DNA of 64,000 nt from Mucilaginibacter sp. JRF (GCF_015223065.1 NZ_JADFBY010000011.1:62001-126000), one strand, 5' to 3'. Shown: positions 45,886 through 55,241, numbered from the stretch's first letter. Numbers and translations are program-made. Notes: generated by a model from the letters alone, not told the origin.

Positions 45886-46446
45886 ATGCCTACAAAATCA
45901 AACAAAAAAGCGACTGCAGCAGCTGCAAGTCGTACACCTGAAGCAGAAAGCGCTTTGAAAGAGTTATTCGTCGACGAACTGAAGGATATTTATTGGGCAG
46001 AGAAGCATTTGGCAACAGCACTGCCGAAACTGATCAAGGGCGCGACCTCAGAAGATCTGAAACAAACCATTACAACCCACCTCGAAGAAACCAAGAACCA
46101 GATCACGCGTTTGGAAAGTGTGTTTGCCTCTGTAGGTGAAAAAGCCACGGCTAAAAAATGCCTGGCCATGGAAGGCCTGTTAGCTGAAGCGACCGAACTG
46201 CTGGAAGATACTGAGAAAGGCACTGAAGTACGTGATGTGGCCATTATCTCTGCAGCTCAAAAGGTTGAACATTATGAGATCGCCTCTTACGGTACCTTGC
46301 GTACATTGGCCGGCACCTTAGGTTTCAGTGAAGCACAAGGCTTACTGGATGAGACCGTGGCAGAAGAAAAGAACGCGGACTCTTTATTGACCCAGGTCGC
46401 AGAGAATTATGTAAATGAAGCTGCTGCTGCTGAGGTTGAAGAATAA
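45886..46446 (+). CDS. YciE-like ferritin-fold protein (DUF892)
   Basis: 186 residues, DUF892 family, stress-induced ferritin-like helical bundle. Motifs: LKELFVDELKDIYWAEKHLA with the metal-ligand Glu pattern, TTHLEETKNQITRLESVF, AAQKVEHYEIASYGTLRTLA and LDETVAEEKNADSLLTQVA. Low-complexity Lys/Ala start and Glu end. Thought to guard against oxidative or osmotic stress; reaction unknown. Followed by a strong terminator. Confidence 0.92.
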   Translation: MPTKSNKKATAAAASRTPEAESALKELFVDELKDIYWAEKHLATALPKLIKGATSEDLKQTITTHLEETKNQITRLESVFASVGEKATAKKCLAMEGLLAEATELLEDTEKGTEVRDVAIISAAQKVEHYEIASYGTLRTLAGTLGFSEAQGLLDETVAEEKNADSLLTQVAENYVNEAAAAEVEE

Positions 46447-46462
46447 GTTTTAGTTGCTATAC

Positions 46463-46490
46463 AAGAGGCCGGTATATCCGGCCTCTTTTT
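46463..46490 (+). terminator. Intrinsic terminator after the YciE-like gene
   Basis: Arms AAGAGGCCGG and CCGGCCTCTT around TATAT (shared bases), followed directly by a T-run: a classical Rho-independent terminator. Confidence 0.9.
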
Positions 46491-46508
46491 AAATCTATAA
46501 TCATCATT

Positions 46509-46973
46509 ATGGACCAGCTATCAAAATCATTGCTCACAGGTTTCATGGGTACGAATGCAATGACCGTGTCCAGTGATCTGATGTCAAAAATAATGGGTGA
46601 AAACTTTAGGGAGCCGGCGCATCTTGAAACCCTGATCAAACGCTTATTTCCCCACTGGTCCTGTCATGCCAAAAGGATCTCTGCCTGGGGAGCGCACTAC
46701 GCTATGGGCTTTATCTTCGCCGCAATTTACGTGGAGTTATGGCAAACCAAAAAGATCGAACACTCGCTTAAAAACGGGATGCTCTTAGGCCTTGTTAGTG
46801 GCGTGTTAGGATATCTGATATGGAAGGGAACCTTTAAAGCGCACCCTTTACCACCTTGGATAAATTATAAACATTATTATCTTCAGCGAATTCCAGCTCA
46901 TATCATCTTTGCAGTAATTGCTACGCTGACCTATAGGTTGATCGAGTTAAATGATCGACATAATTCAAAATAG
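46509..46973 (+). CDS. Hypothetical membrane protein (four spans)
   Basis: 154 residues with four predicted membrane segments (KSLLTGFMGTNAMTVSSDLM; GAHYAMGFIFAAIYVELW; GMLLGLVSGVLGYLIW; HIIFAVIATLTYRLI). Style resembles YagU/DUF1440-like small membrane proteins and the protein at 49368, but I do not assign a family. Alone between a terminator and a 265-nt spacer. Confidence 0.7.
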   Translation: MDQLSKSLLTGFMGTNAMTVSSDLMSKIMGENFREPAHLETLIKRLFPHWSCHAKRISAWGAHYAMGFIFAAIYVELWQTKKIEHSLKNGMLLGLVSGVLGYLIWKGTFKAHPLPPWINYKHYYLQRIPAHIIFAVIATLTYRLIELNDRHNSK

Positions 46974-47075
46974 ATCAGCTTAAAGAAATCATTATCGTTA
47001 TACTATCTGCTACTGCACCTATGTAAATACTTTGTAATAGGCTACATCAGAGTTCGATGGAGTGTCAATCAAAAC

Positions 47076-47186
47076 ATGATCCTTGAAGTTGCTAGCATTG
47101 CCGAAACTTTTACTGGAGCGAGGGATCGACGAAAAAAGGCAAAAGGATACTATAGGGAATGGTTGAAAGCATCTGCTGCTAATTGA
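47076..47186 (+). CDS. Possible 36-residue cationic peptide
   Basis: Open frame MILEVASIAETFTGARDRRK followed by a basic helix and KASAAN, in the spacer between the membrane protein and the histidine kinase. No homology recognised; could be chance or a remnant. Confidence 0.2.
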   Translation: MILEVASIAETFTGARDRRKKAKGYYREWLKASAAN

Positions 47187-47238
47187 GGATTTGACTTATT
47201 GAAAAATTTAGAGAAAAAATCTGGCTATTAGTCATTAA

Positions 47239-49296
47239 TTACAACGGTAAACTAAAATAGAAAGTAGATCCTTTAGCGATAACACTCTCTGCCCAAATCT
47301 TTCCGTGATGGCGATCAATAATTTCAGCGCTCAGGTAAAGCCCTATACCAAAACCGGAAATGTGCTGGGTATAAATATCTTTTACCCTATAGTACCGGTC
47401 AAATATGTGTGTCAGATCTTCATTTTTTACCCCTATTCCCTCATCAGCGACACCAACTGTGACAAACTGGCCATCTGTCGACAATGTTAAGTTAATCTCT
47501 TTATCACTGTATGAATATTTAATAGCGTTACTAAGTAGATTGGAAATAACCGAGCTAATTTTATCGCGGTCAGCGAAAACATCAATCTTTCTTGAACCGT
47601 TGTATTTCACGTTATGTGAGGCAGAAGTGAGGGTGCTATCCTCTATAACTTCCTTGATTAATTGGTCAAGGTCAAATGCGCTTTTTTCAATAAATATCTT
47701 ACCGGATTCTAAACGGGAAATATTAAGGAAACCATTTATCATGTTACTCATACGTTTAACCTGTGCATATGCTCTTTCCATCGCGCCCGGCAGAAAAGTG
47801 TCCTTACTATCTTTCATTTTCAGATTTGCGACTTGAATGATCGCCTGCAGCGAAGTAAGCGGGGTCTTGAGTTCGTGACTGACCATCCCGATAAAATCGT
47901 TTTTCCGTTGTTCGTCCTTTTTTTGCTCAGTTACATCCATCACAAAACCCGAAAAAACCGTAAAATTACCATCCAAATCCGCGCTTATTTTTCCAAAAGA
48001 GCGCAACCATATCAATTCCTGATCATTGAACCGAAATTGCTGGTAGGTGATATCATAGTCGCCTCCTTCGGTAATTGCTTTATCGATAGCAGCAAGGATC
48101 TTTGGCCGATCTTCGTCGCTCACTTGTTTGATTGCCTCATCATAGGTCATAGGGCTTTCTCTATTGTAACCAAAAATATTCGCCAATGTTGAATTGTATA
48201 CAAGTGCTTTAGTAACTGGTTCAATATGCCAGGCGCCGAGTTTTGCCGCCGAGATTGCCATACTGGCCATTTCATCTGCCTCCTTCAATTTGAATCTGGC
48301 CATTACCTGATCGGTGACGTCTTGAGTAAATACCATTACACCGGCTATGGAGCCATCATTATTTCGGTAAGGCTGATAGGCTGCATTTAAATAGCCGTCG
48401 ATGCGGACCCCATTGTGATGAACTGTATAGGGTGTGTTATAAATATCCAAGGGTTTGCCCGTCAGCCTGACCTGATCAATGAGGGGCCTAAAGTAAGCTT
48501 CAGTTTCGGGTATTAGGGTAAACAGCTTCGTTCCGAGCAGATCTTCAGCTGTGCGTCCGATCAATTTAGCATAAACGTTGTTTACGATCTCAACAAGCAT
48601 TTCCTCTCCGGTTAGCACAATGATGCCGAATGTTGCGTCGCGGATAAGGTTTTGAAAACGACTTTCGCTTTGACGTACCTGCTCCATCGCCAGTTTAAGT
48701 TCTGTTTGCGAAGAGGTCAGCCTGTCATTTTCAGCATGCTCAAATTCACCGAGTTTTGTTAACCTTTCGTTATCCAATAGATTGGAAAGCCGAAGTTCAA
48801 TCTGTTCCATTACAATTCTAGCCAATCCTTCCAAAATTTTTTTATCCTGATCGCTGAATTTACGTGGCTTGGTATCTACAAGACAAACAGTGCCGATCAG
48901 GTAACCGTCGTGAGTTACTAATGGCGCACCCGCATAGAACCGAAGACCAAAATCGCCGCAAACTAGCGGATTCCGCGCTACGACAGGATCTTGAAGAGCA
49001 TCTTCCACGACATTGACTTCAGGTGATAGAACTGTAAGCGAACAAAAACTTTCCCCGCGGGGCCCCATTGTACTGGACATACCTACGCTAGACGGGAAAG
49101 ACACATTTTCCGCATCTACCAGCGAAATCATCGCTATTGAAGTTTGAAATATTTCGGCGACAAGGTTAGCTATGTTTACAAAAGACTTTTCCGCATAAGT
49201 TCCCAAAAGATGGTATCGACGTAAGGCATCTACACGTTCCTGCTCATTTGGAAGAATTATATTCTTATTAAAGGTATTATGGATTGGTTCAGCCAT
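47239..49296 (-). CDS. Sensor histidine kinase: GAF-PAS-PAS-HisKA-HATPase
   Basis: 685 residues, no membrane span, so cytosolic. An N-terminal GAF domain at about 20-175 (ISLVDAENVSFPSSVGM; GESFCSLTVL; YAGAPLVTHDGYLIGTVCLV) of the type that may sense redox or light, then PAS at about 210-330 and PAS_3 at 335-455, HisKA with phospho-acceptor His474 in FIGMVSHELKTPLTSLQ, and HATPase (NLLSNAIKYSY; DEGIGVKNEDL; SGFGIGLYLSAEII). No receiver or regulator is next to it (orphan); the lone receiver at 57833 in the same island is a possible partner. Confidence 0.93.
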   Translation of the reverse strand: MAEPIHNTFNKNIILPNEQERVDALRRYHLLGTYAEKSFVNIANLVAEIFQTSIAMISLVDAENVSFPSSVGMSSTMGPRGESFCSLTVLSPEVNVVEDALQDPVVARNPLVCGDFGLRFYAGAPLVTHDGYLIGTVCLVDTKPRKFSDQDKKILEGLARIVMEQIELRLSNLLDNERLTKLGEFEHAENDRLTSSQTELKLAMEQVRQSESRFQNLIRDATFGIIVLTGEEMLVEIVNNVYAKLIGRTAEDLLGTKLFTLIPETEAYFRPLIDQVRLTGKPLDIYNTPYTVHHNGVRIDGYLNAAYQPYRNNDGSIAGVMVFTQDVTDQVMARFKLKEADEMASMAISAAKLGAWHIEPVTKALVYNSTLANIFGYNRESPMTYDEAIKQVSDEDRPKILAAIDKAITEGGDYDITYQQFRFNDQELIWLRSFGKISADLDGNFTVFSGFVMDVTEQKKDEQRKNDFIGMVSHELKTPLTSLQAIIQVANLKMKDSKDTFLPGAMERAYAQVKRMSNMINGFLNISRLESGKIFIEKSAFDLDQLIKEVIEDSTLTSASHNVKYNGSRKIDVFADRDKISSVISNLLSNAIKYSYSDKEINLTLSTDGQFVTVGVADEGIGVKNEDLTHIFDRYYRVKDIYTQHISGFGIGLYLSAEIIDRHHGKIWAESVIAKGSTFYFSLPL

Positions 49297-49367
49297 TCAG
49301 TTTGTAAAGGTCTAAAGTTAAATATAAATCAGAATCATGATAACTAATTATACGGCAGACCTCAAGG

Positions 49368-49817
49368 TTAGCTAAATGACTTTCTTAATTTGTTAATAAC
49401 TGTCCCGGCTACAATGCCCCCAAAAGTGTACCAGGCAACGGTCATAACTTTGGTCGCTGTCGTACGGGTGACCGGGGCATCGCTAAGGCCCATTGGTTTG
49501 GTCAGTGTTAATGCGCCAACTCCGGCTGCCAGCCCGCTTATGGTGCCGATCCACGGTAGTTGTTTCTTTTTACCAAAACCTATTAGGCTATAATAAGCCG
49601 CATTGCTTAGCAGATCGGCGGCCATCGTCGCTGCAAATAATTGATCACCGGTAGGCGGCTCGATCCCTGCCGTCTCCAGGCCTTTAGACAATGCTTCTTC
49701 GCCGACGAGATCAACTCTGGGCGCCTCGTGTACGAATTCCTCAACAGCCTGGTGAAGAATATTCAATGCTAACGCACCGGCGATACCGCCGATAATACTG
49801 CTTGTTAGTTTTTTCAT
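49368..49817 (-). CDS. Hypothetical glycine-rich membrane protein
   Basis: 149 residues with about four hydrophobic segments (SSIIGGIAGALALNILHQ; LLSNAAYYSLIGFG; IGTISGLAAGVGALTL; YTFGGIVAGTVINKL). It starts right after the DNA ligase D stop (1-nt gap) on the same strand, so both are probably on one transcript. No function assigned. Confidence 0.7.
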   Translation of the reverse strand: MKKLTSSIIGGIAGALALNILHQAVEEFVHEAPRVDLVGEEALSKGLETAGIEPPTGDQLFAATMAADLLSNAAYYSLIGFGKKKQLPWIGTISGLAAGVGALTLTKPMGLSDAPVTRTTATKVMTVAWYTFGGIVAGTVINKLRKSFS

Positions 49818-49818
49818 G

Positions 49819-52557
49819 TTATTTAAATGTGGCCTGCGCCTTTTTCAATGTTTTCTCCAGATCAATGCCTTCGTCTAAGACACCTTTAAATAGGTCACCG
49901 GTCTCTTTAAGGCGATCCAGTGCATTGTGAATGTTAAAATGCTGTATCGTCAGCCCTGGCTTGACCTCGTCCCAGCTTAGCGGCATGGAAACGGTGGCAC
50001 CCGGTTTTGGCCGCAGCGAATATGGGCCTGCTATCGTCGCACCCGGCCGGTTCTGTAAATAATCCAGGTACATTTTGCCTTTGCGGGCCGCGATGCTGCG
50101 TTCCAGGCTGGTGTAATCCGGGATCTGTTCATGTACGTGTTTGACAATGATGTTGGCGAATATCTGTGACTGCTGGTAGCTGTATTTGCCACCCAGCGGG
50201 ATATAGATGTGCATGCCTGTCGAGCCGGAAGTTTTTGGATAACTGGGTACATCGATGGCATCGAGTATATCTTTAACCAGGCGCGCGGCTTCGACCACCT
50301 GGTCATAAGTATGTTTATCAGGGTCAAGGTCGATCACGCAATAATCCGGGTTATCAGGTGTCTGCGCCCTGCTGAACCATGGATTGATCTCGATACAGCC
50401 TAAAGAATTCATCCAAAGTAAGCTTGCTTCGTCTGTGCCAACCAGATACTTGGTAACCTTTCCTTCATCTGTTACATGATCGAATGTTTTCGCCCAGTCC
50501 GGAGCTTTATCGGTCACGTTCTTCTGGTAAAAGCTTTGCCCGTGTATCCCACCGGGAAACCTGTTCAGTGACATAGGCCGGTCCTTGAGATATGGCATCA
50601 TGTACTCGCCGACCTTGTAATAGTAGTTGAGCATGTCACCCTTGGTGATCTTGTCTTCCGGCCAGTAAAGTTTGGTAACGTGATTGAATTTAAGGTCATG
50701 ACCGCAAACCTTTTTCGTCTGTGTGTCCTCGGTAGGGTTAAGCAGGGTTTTACGTTCCGTGCTCTTTACAGGCTCCAGTTTAAGGTCGGTCTTCTTAGAG
50801 GAAGCGTTCGGTCTTTTAGATGATGTTTTCGCCGTTTCCTTTTCTGCCGGCTTTTCGGCATCCTTGGTTTCCTTTACGGTTTCATCTGTATGTGCTGGTT
50901 TTTCCAACACCACATCTTTTGCGTTCTTATCCGTCCGCATACCTTTAAAGGAGGCCTGACGAAAAACGCCGTCACTGGTGACCTCGGCAAAACCCACCTC
51001 GCAAACCAGTTCCGGTTTTAACCAGGTAGGCTTTGCGCCCATACGTTTCGGGCGGAATCGTGTCGGTTTATCGACATCCACTTCATAATCGAACGGGCTA
51101 TTACCTGTAATAAGTGGCTTGAATTGCGCCATCATCTCTTTTTGCAATTTATCCGAAAAGCCCGTGCCGACCTTGCCAACAAACTGGAGTTCACCTTTGT
51201 TATCGTAAACACCCAGGATCAAAGCACTGAAAGATTTGCCGGTACCTTCGTTTTTAGTGAACCCTGCGATCACGACTTCCTGACGGCGCTGCACTTTTAC
51301 CTTCAGCCATTCTTTGGAGCGCAGGTCGGATGTGTAAACACTGTCGGCTTTTTTTGCGATAATACCTTCCAATCCCATACGCTCTGCCGCAGCAAAAAAC
51401 TCAATGCCGTTCGCATCGAATACTTTGCTTTGCCGGATGTGCTCGTTATCCGTTGGCAAGATCGATCGCAGAATAGCTTGTCGCTCTATCAGCGGCAGTC
51501 CCATCAGGTTTTTGCCTTCATACCAGAGAATATCGAAAATGTAAAAGACGAGGTTGCCATCGGCTTCACTTCGCCAATTCTGCATCGCACCGAAATCAGA
51601 TATCCCTTTTTCATTCAGCACCAACAACTCACCGTCGAGTACGGCATTCATATTCCATTGCTTCAGCGCATTGTTGATCGGGTAATATTTTTCAAAAGGG
51701 AGGTTATTGCGGGAAATGAGTGTTACATCGTCTTTCTGTATATTGGCAATAGCACGGTAGCCGTCCCATTTGACCTCATATAGCCAACCAGGCTCATCAA
51801 AGGGTTCGTCAACCAAGGTTGCTTTCATCGGTTTGAGCTTCGCCGGAACTTTAGCTTTCGGCGCAGATTTCAAGATGGTTTGCGTGTCGATCTCCGGTGA
51901 TTCTTCGGTTTCTACTTCTTCCGCCAGATCTTCGTCGGGCACCACGTCCTCTTCATGTCCGTTCTGCCAAACCTTTTCGCTACTCTTAGCCATTTCATCG
52001 ATGGTCTTGCCGGAAAGCACCGATCTGTCTTTTTTGGTGATGTCCTTATCTGTCGCGAACTCATCCTTATGTTTGATCATTAACCAGCCGTTCTCGCCCA
52101 TCCCATGGGTTTTTACCATCGCAAATTCCCCGTTCAGCTTCTCGCCATGCAGCTTGATCTTTAACTGGCCCAAGGCCAGTTGCTTTAATAAATGTTTTTC
52201 CTGGGCTTTCTTTCCCTTGATCGGTTCAATAGGCTCGTATGTTCCTTCGTCCCAGACGATCACTGTGCCGCCGCCATATTCGCCCTTTGGAATGATGCCT
52301 TCGAAATTCAGGTAATCAAACGGGTGGTCCTCGACCATCATGGCCAAATGCTTGATCTTTGGATCCAGGCTCGGGCCCTTGGGAACCGCCCAACTTTTCA
52401 ATACGCCCTCCATTTCCAGCCGAAAGTCATAATGCAGCCTGCTGGCATCATGCTTTTGCACGACAAAGATCAGATGATCTTTATCCTTACTTTTACCGGC
52501 TTTAGGTTCGGATGTCTTCCTGAAATCCCTTTTTTTAACGTACTCTGCCAGGCCCAT
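49819..52557 (-). CDS. ligD: ATP-dependent DNA ligase D (phosphoesterase-ligase-polymerase)
   Basis: Non-homologous end-joining enzyme of 912 residues. Order is 3'-phosphoesterase (about 25-160: QKHDASRLHYDFRLEMEG), ligase (about 235-540; nucleotidyl Lys in YEVKWDGYRA, about residue 265; GELLVLNEKG; EGIIAKKADS), a Lys/Glu-rich linker, then the primase-like polymerase (about 620-900; FPGGIHGQSFYQKN, SLLWMNSLGCIEINPW, YCVIDLDPD). All three parts look intact. Bacterial NHEJ also needs Ku; no ku gene is in the window. Flanked by two DUF3606 genes and a membrane protein. Confidence 0.96.
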   Translation of the reverse strand: MGLAEYVKKRDFRKTSEPKAGKSKDKDHLIFVVQKHDASRLHYDFRLEMEGVLKSWAVPKGPSLDPKIKHLAMMVEDHPFDYLNFEGIIPKGEYGGGTVIVWDEGTYEPIEPIKGKKAQEKHLLKQLALGQLKIKLHGEKLNGEFAMVKTHGMGENGWLMIKHKDEFATDKDITKKDRSVLSGKTIDEMAKSSEKVWQNGHEEDVVPDEDLAEEVETEESPEIDTQTILKSAPKAKVPAKLKPMKATLVDEPFDEPGWLYEVKWDGYRAIANIQKDDVTLISRNNLPFEKYYPINNALKQWNMNAVLDGELLVLNEKGISDFGAMQNWRSEADGNLVFYIFDILWYEGKNLMGLPLIERQAILRSILPTDNEHIRQSKVFDANGIEFFAAAERMGLEGIIAKKADSVYTSDLRSKEWLKVKVQRRQEVVIAGFTKNEGTGKSFSALILGVYDNKGELQFVGKVGTGFSDKLQKEMMAQFKPLITGNSPFDYEVDVDKPTRFRPKRMGAKPTWLKPELVCEVGFAEVTSDGVFRQASFKGMRTDKNAKDVVLEKPAHTDETVKETKDAEKPAEKETAKTSSKRPNASSKKTDLKLEPVKSTERKTLLNPTEDTQTKKVCGHDLKFNHVTKLYWPEDKITKGDMLNYYYKVGEYMMPYLKDRPMSLNRFPGGIHGQSFYQKNVTDKAPDWAKTFDHVTDEGKVTKYLVGTDEASLLWMNSLGCIEINPWFSRAQTPDNPDYCVIDLDPDKHTYDQVVEAARLVKDILDAIDVPSYPKTSGSTGMHIYIPLGGKYSYQQSQIFANIIVKHVHEQIPDYTSLERSIAARKGKMYLDYLQNRPGATIAGPYSLRPKPGATVSMPLSWDEVKPGLTIQHFNIHNALDRLKETGDLFKGVLDEGIDLEKTLKKAQATFK

Positions 52558-52560
52558 TTG

Positions 52561-52734
52561 CTATGTTTTAAGTCCTCGTTTCACATCAGTCACTGCAGTG
52601 CCGGCAGCAATCACGGCGGCTTTAATTTTGTCCTGGGAAACGTTAAATTCCCTGGCCCAAAATTCAAGCGCATAAGCATCTTCAATGTCGACATTTCGGG
52701 TATCTGGAGCCGACTTTTTAATTTTTCTAATCAT
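52561..52734 (-). CDS. DUF3606 small protein
   Basis: 57 residues from ATG 52734 (MIRKIKKSAPDTRNVDIEDA, then YALEFWAREFNVSQDKIKAA, VIAAGTAV). This is the DUF3606 pattern of a helix with Y-W-x-x-(K/E)FGVS and a second helix. The frame is open to 52821 but the added leader overlaps a hairpin. It precedes ligD by 3 nt and is probably co-transcribed. Function unknown. Confidence 0.85.
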   Translation of the reverse strand: MIRKIKKSAPDTRNVDIEDAYALEFWAREFNVSQDKIKAAVIAAGTAVTDVKRGLKT

Positions 52735-52755
52735 TCTGCTGTTAGATAGGTAGAC

Positions 52756-52780
52756 AACAAAGCCCCTTTCGGGGCTTGTT
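52756..52780 (-). terminator. Hairpin between two DUF3606 genes
   Basis: AACAAAGCCCC, TTTC loop, GGGGCTTGTT (one bulge). On the minus strand it follows the small DUF3606-like gene at 52837-52977 and may end its transcript. Confidence 0.6.
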
Positions 52781-52836
52781 CGTTTATGATCATTTTGGCT
52801 ATTTCGTTTTCTTATCGGCAATTTTTTTCTATCACT

Positions 52837-52977
52837 TTACGATCGTTCGAGCCGGTTGCTTTTTGCACCAACCAACGCCAGAGTACTGATACCTAGTTTT
52901 TCAGCTTCATACTTCACTTCATACTTTTCGCCTGAATTTACTTTTTTGCGATCCGTTGTTATTCCCTTAGTTGCCAC
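52837..52977 (-). CDS. Second DUF3606-like small protein, GTG start
   Basis: 46 codons starting with GTG at 52977: ATKGITTDRKKVNSGEKYEV, then KYEAEKLGISTLALVGAKS. The core V-N-x-G-E-K-Y-E-V-x-Y-x-A-E-K-x-G-I-S-x-x-x-L matches DUF3606, as in the neighbour at 52561. It has its own downstream hairpin. Because of the GTG start and short length it is easily missed. The exact start is not sure. Confidence 0.6.
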   Translation of the reverse strand: MATKGITTDRKKVNSGEKYEVKYEAEKLGISTLALVGAKSNRLERS

Positions 52978-53955
52978 GGTGTGTTTTTATTAAGTAAACT
53001 ATTAATTTACAACAAAATACATAACCAATAGTTTGAATTGAAAAATGCTCAATATTGGCTTTCTTATTAAGTATCTCCATGTGTTAAATTATATATATAT
53101 ACATAGGCACCAACAAGGGCACTACATCGTAATCTTCATAAATTGCGTTATAAGACCACTTTGACCTATGTGTTGTCAACTACCATTGAAAGTTTTTTGG
53201 TAGAAAGGTATTAATTCGATACAGTAATAACAATTTCCCCAAATGCCCCTTTGCGCAAATGATTAAAAGCAGCTTTGGCGTCCTAAAAAGTATATACGCT
53301 GTTAATTATCGGTTTGACAACTCGATCTTCTATAGTTTTTATCATTGCAGCCCAGGAGTCGCTGTTGCCGATAGAAGAAATCGCAATGATATTTTCCCGC
53401 CTGGCCGGTAGCTTCATAAATGAAGTTCTGTATATTGATCTTCAAGAAATCCTACTACAATGATAGTTCCTCGTTCCCTTATAGCATCAAGCGATTGATT
53501 GAAAGATCTTCCGCCAACAACTTCCAAAATATGGTCAACTCCTTTACCTCCGGTTAATTCTTTAACCTTTTGTGCCCAGCTTAGTCCTCCCTATAGTTTA
53601 AGTAATCAACTGCGCCTATTTCCTTATTCTTTTTTAATCACCACTGGTGAGTACGAAAGGGTGTACCCCAAGGCTTAAGCGAACTGCACACCGAAAGGCC
53701 GCAATGAATAATACGTTGTTGAACTGGCATTGCCCGCCATTCACTGCGGGCAGCATTTACCGCCGCCGTTAAGGCAGACTTTCGGATACAGTACGATGCT
53801 AAGCAAGACGTTTAACCTGATCGCATTGTCAGTTTCATGGCGAGGAATAAGATTTCAGTTTATCAAAGCGATTCTCTACCTTTCCGCATTATTTTTAATT
53901 CAACTTTGCCAAGTTTGGATCATATAGTTTATAGTTTAACCTGTATTCTTCACTC
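52978..53955. other. Non-coding stretch before the stressosome operon
   Basis: 978 nt with no intact gene. It holds the dehydrogenase remnant (53215-53640), an AT-rich run near 53,030-53,110, and a hairpin GCCCGC...GCGGGC near 53,737. The promoter of the RsbR gene should lie in the last 150 nt. Confidence 0.5.
53215..53640 (-). pseudogene. Zinc-type alcohol/quinone dehydrogenase remnant
   Basis: Successive minus-strand frames rebuild the C-terminal half of a medium-chain dehydrogenase: EIGAVDYLNYRED, frame break and stop, VKELTGGKGVDHILEVVGGR then SFNQSLDAIRERGTIIVVGF, stop, then SWAAMIKTIEDRVVKPIINS and, after another stop, DAKAAFNHLRKGAFGEIVIT. The order is right and several stops and frameshifts interrupt it, so it is dead. 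The N-terminal catalytic domain is missing. Confidence 0.8.
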
Positions 53956-54819
53956 ATGTCACTTAAAACACATCAATTGTTAAAAAACAAGAAAAAAAAC
54001 ATCCTGGAGCTCTGGATGAAGAACCAATTAGCTGATGAAGGTTTACGTGAGGACCTGATCAGTAACGATGAATTACGCAGCCAGTCTGAAGAGCTGATCA
54101 CAGCTTTAGTCGGTAATTTATCTTCTGAGAATTTCACCAACTTTGATGCAGATGAATGGAGTCCAGTAATTGAGATACTGGGTGGCATCGCAATCACGCG
54201 TGCCCGGCAGGGTTTCAGCCCACGGGAAACGGGTAACTTTGTTTTTTCGCTGAAAGAAGCTATCCTGGAAGTATTGCAGCAGGAAATCACCAATGATCCG
54301 ACGGTTCTTTTTCAGGAGAGCCTGAAAGTTAACCGGATCATGGACAGCCTGAGCGTCGTTACTTTTGAAACCTTTATCAAAGGCCGCGAAGAAGTGATCC
54401 TGCGCCAGACGGATGAGATCACCGAAATTTCGACACCGGTGATCCGGGTTTGGGACGGCATACTGGCATTGCCGATCATCGGTACGCTGGACAGCGCCCG
54501 TACACAGATCGTCATGGAAAACCTTTTACAGGAGATCGTGGAAACCGGATCGAGCATTGCCATCCTGGATATTTCCGGTGTACCGGCGGTAGATTCACTG
54601 GTCGCCCAGCATTTGATCAAAACAGTGAGTGCGACCCGCCTGATGGGTGCTGAATGTATTATAAGCGGTATCCGTCCCGAGATCGCGCAGACGGTTGTAC
54701 ATTTAGGTATCGATCTTTCCAACATCATCACCAAAGCGACTTTGGCTAGCGCGCTGGCCTATTCCTTTAAAGTAATGCGCCTGGAAGTAAAAAAGATCGG
54801 TACAATTAGCAAATTTTAA
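53956..54819 (+). CDS. rsbR: RsbR-type stressosome protein (RsbRD_N plus STAS)
   Basis: Scaffold/sensor subunit of a stressosome, 287 residues. N-terminal RsbRD-type helical domain (about 5-130: LLKNKKKNILELWMKNQLAD; GGIAITRARQGFSPRETGNF) and C-terminal STAS domain (about 160-275: PVIRVWDGILALPIIGTLDS; AILDISGVPAVDSLVAQHLI; GIRPEIAQTVVHLGIDLSNI). Both positions phosphorylated in Bacillus RsbRA are conserved in kind: Ser in AVDSLVA where RsbRA has Thr171, Thr in AQTVV for Thr205. The input signal is unknown. First gene of a six-gene plus-strand operon. Confidence 0.92.
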   Translation: MSLKTHQLLKNKKKNILELWMKNQLADEGLREDLISNDELRSQSEELITALVGNLSSENFTNFDADEWSPVIEILGGIAITRARQGFSPRETGNFVFSLKEAILEVLQQEITNDPTVLFQESLKVNRIMDSLSVVTFETFIKGREEVILRQTDEITEISTPVIRVWDGILALPIIGTLDSARTQIVMENLLQEIVETGSSIAILDISGVPAVDSLVAQHLIKTVSATRLMGAECIISGIRPEIAQTVVHLGIDLSNIITKATLASALAYSFKVMRLEVKKIGTISKF

Positions 54820-54830
54820 TTTCTGAGCGC

Positions 54831-55241
54831 ATGGATAAAATTCCTATTCTCCGGATGGGAGCCTTTTTATTGGTGACGATACAAGTTGACCTGTATGACC
54901 GGCTGGCCCTGAACCTGGAAGCTGACCTGGTACAAATGGTCAATAAGACCAATGCAAAAGGAGTTTTAATCGATATTTCGGCCGTTTCCATCGTGGATTC
55001 TTTTATGGGACGGATCATCGGTAATATTGCCAGCATGTCCAAGATACTGGACGCTGAAACCGTGGTCGTAGGCATGCAGCCTGCGGTAGCGATAACATTA
55101 ATTGAGCTGGGCTTGCCGCTGAAAGGCGTGCACACCTCTTTGGATATGGAAAAAGGCATGAATCTGCTGAAGTCCATGATCGACGAGACCGAAGAGGACG
55201 CAGACGAAGACCAGACCGCAGATGATTTTATCGCTGAATAA
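54831..55241 (+). CDS. rsbS: RsbS stressosome protein
   Basis: Single STAS domain, 136 residues, the core stressosome subunit that binds RsbT. Motifs: ILRMGAFLLVTIQVDLYDRL, GVLIDISAVSIVDSFMGRII with phospho-acceptor Ser57, and AETVVVGMQPAVAITLIELG. An acidic tail of about 15 residues (ETEEDADEDQTADD) extends past the domain. Overlaps the RsbT gene by 20 nt. Confidence 0.93.
   Translation: MDKIPILRMGAFLLVTIQVDLYDRLALNLEADLVQMVNKTNAKGVLIDISAVSIVDSFMGRIIGNIASMSKILDAETVVVGMQPAVAITLIELGLPLKGVHTSLDMEKGMNLLKSMIDETEEDADEDQTADDFIAE

Noticed and set aside
51124-51783. 219-codon open frame on the plus strand inside ligD
   Set aside because: It lies entirely antisense to an intact, domain-complete ligase D gene and has no domain pattern of its own.
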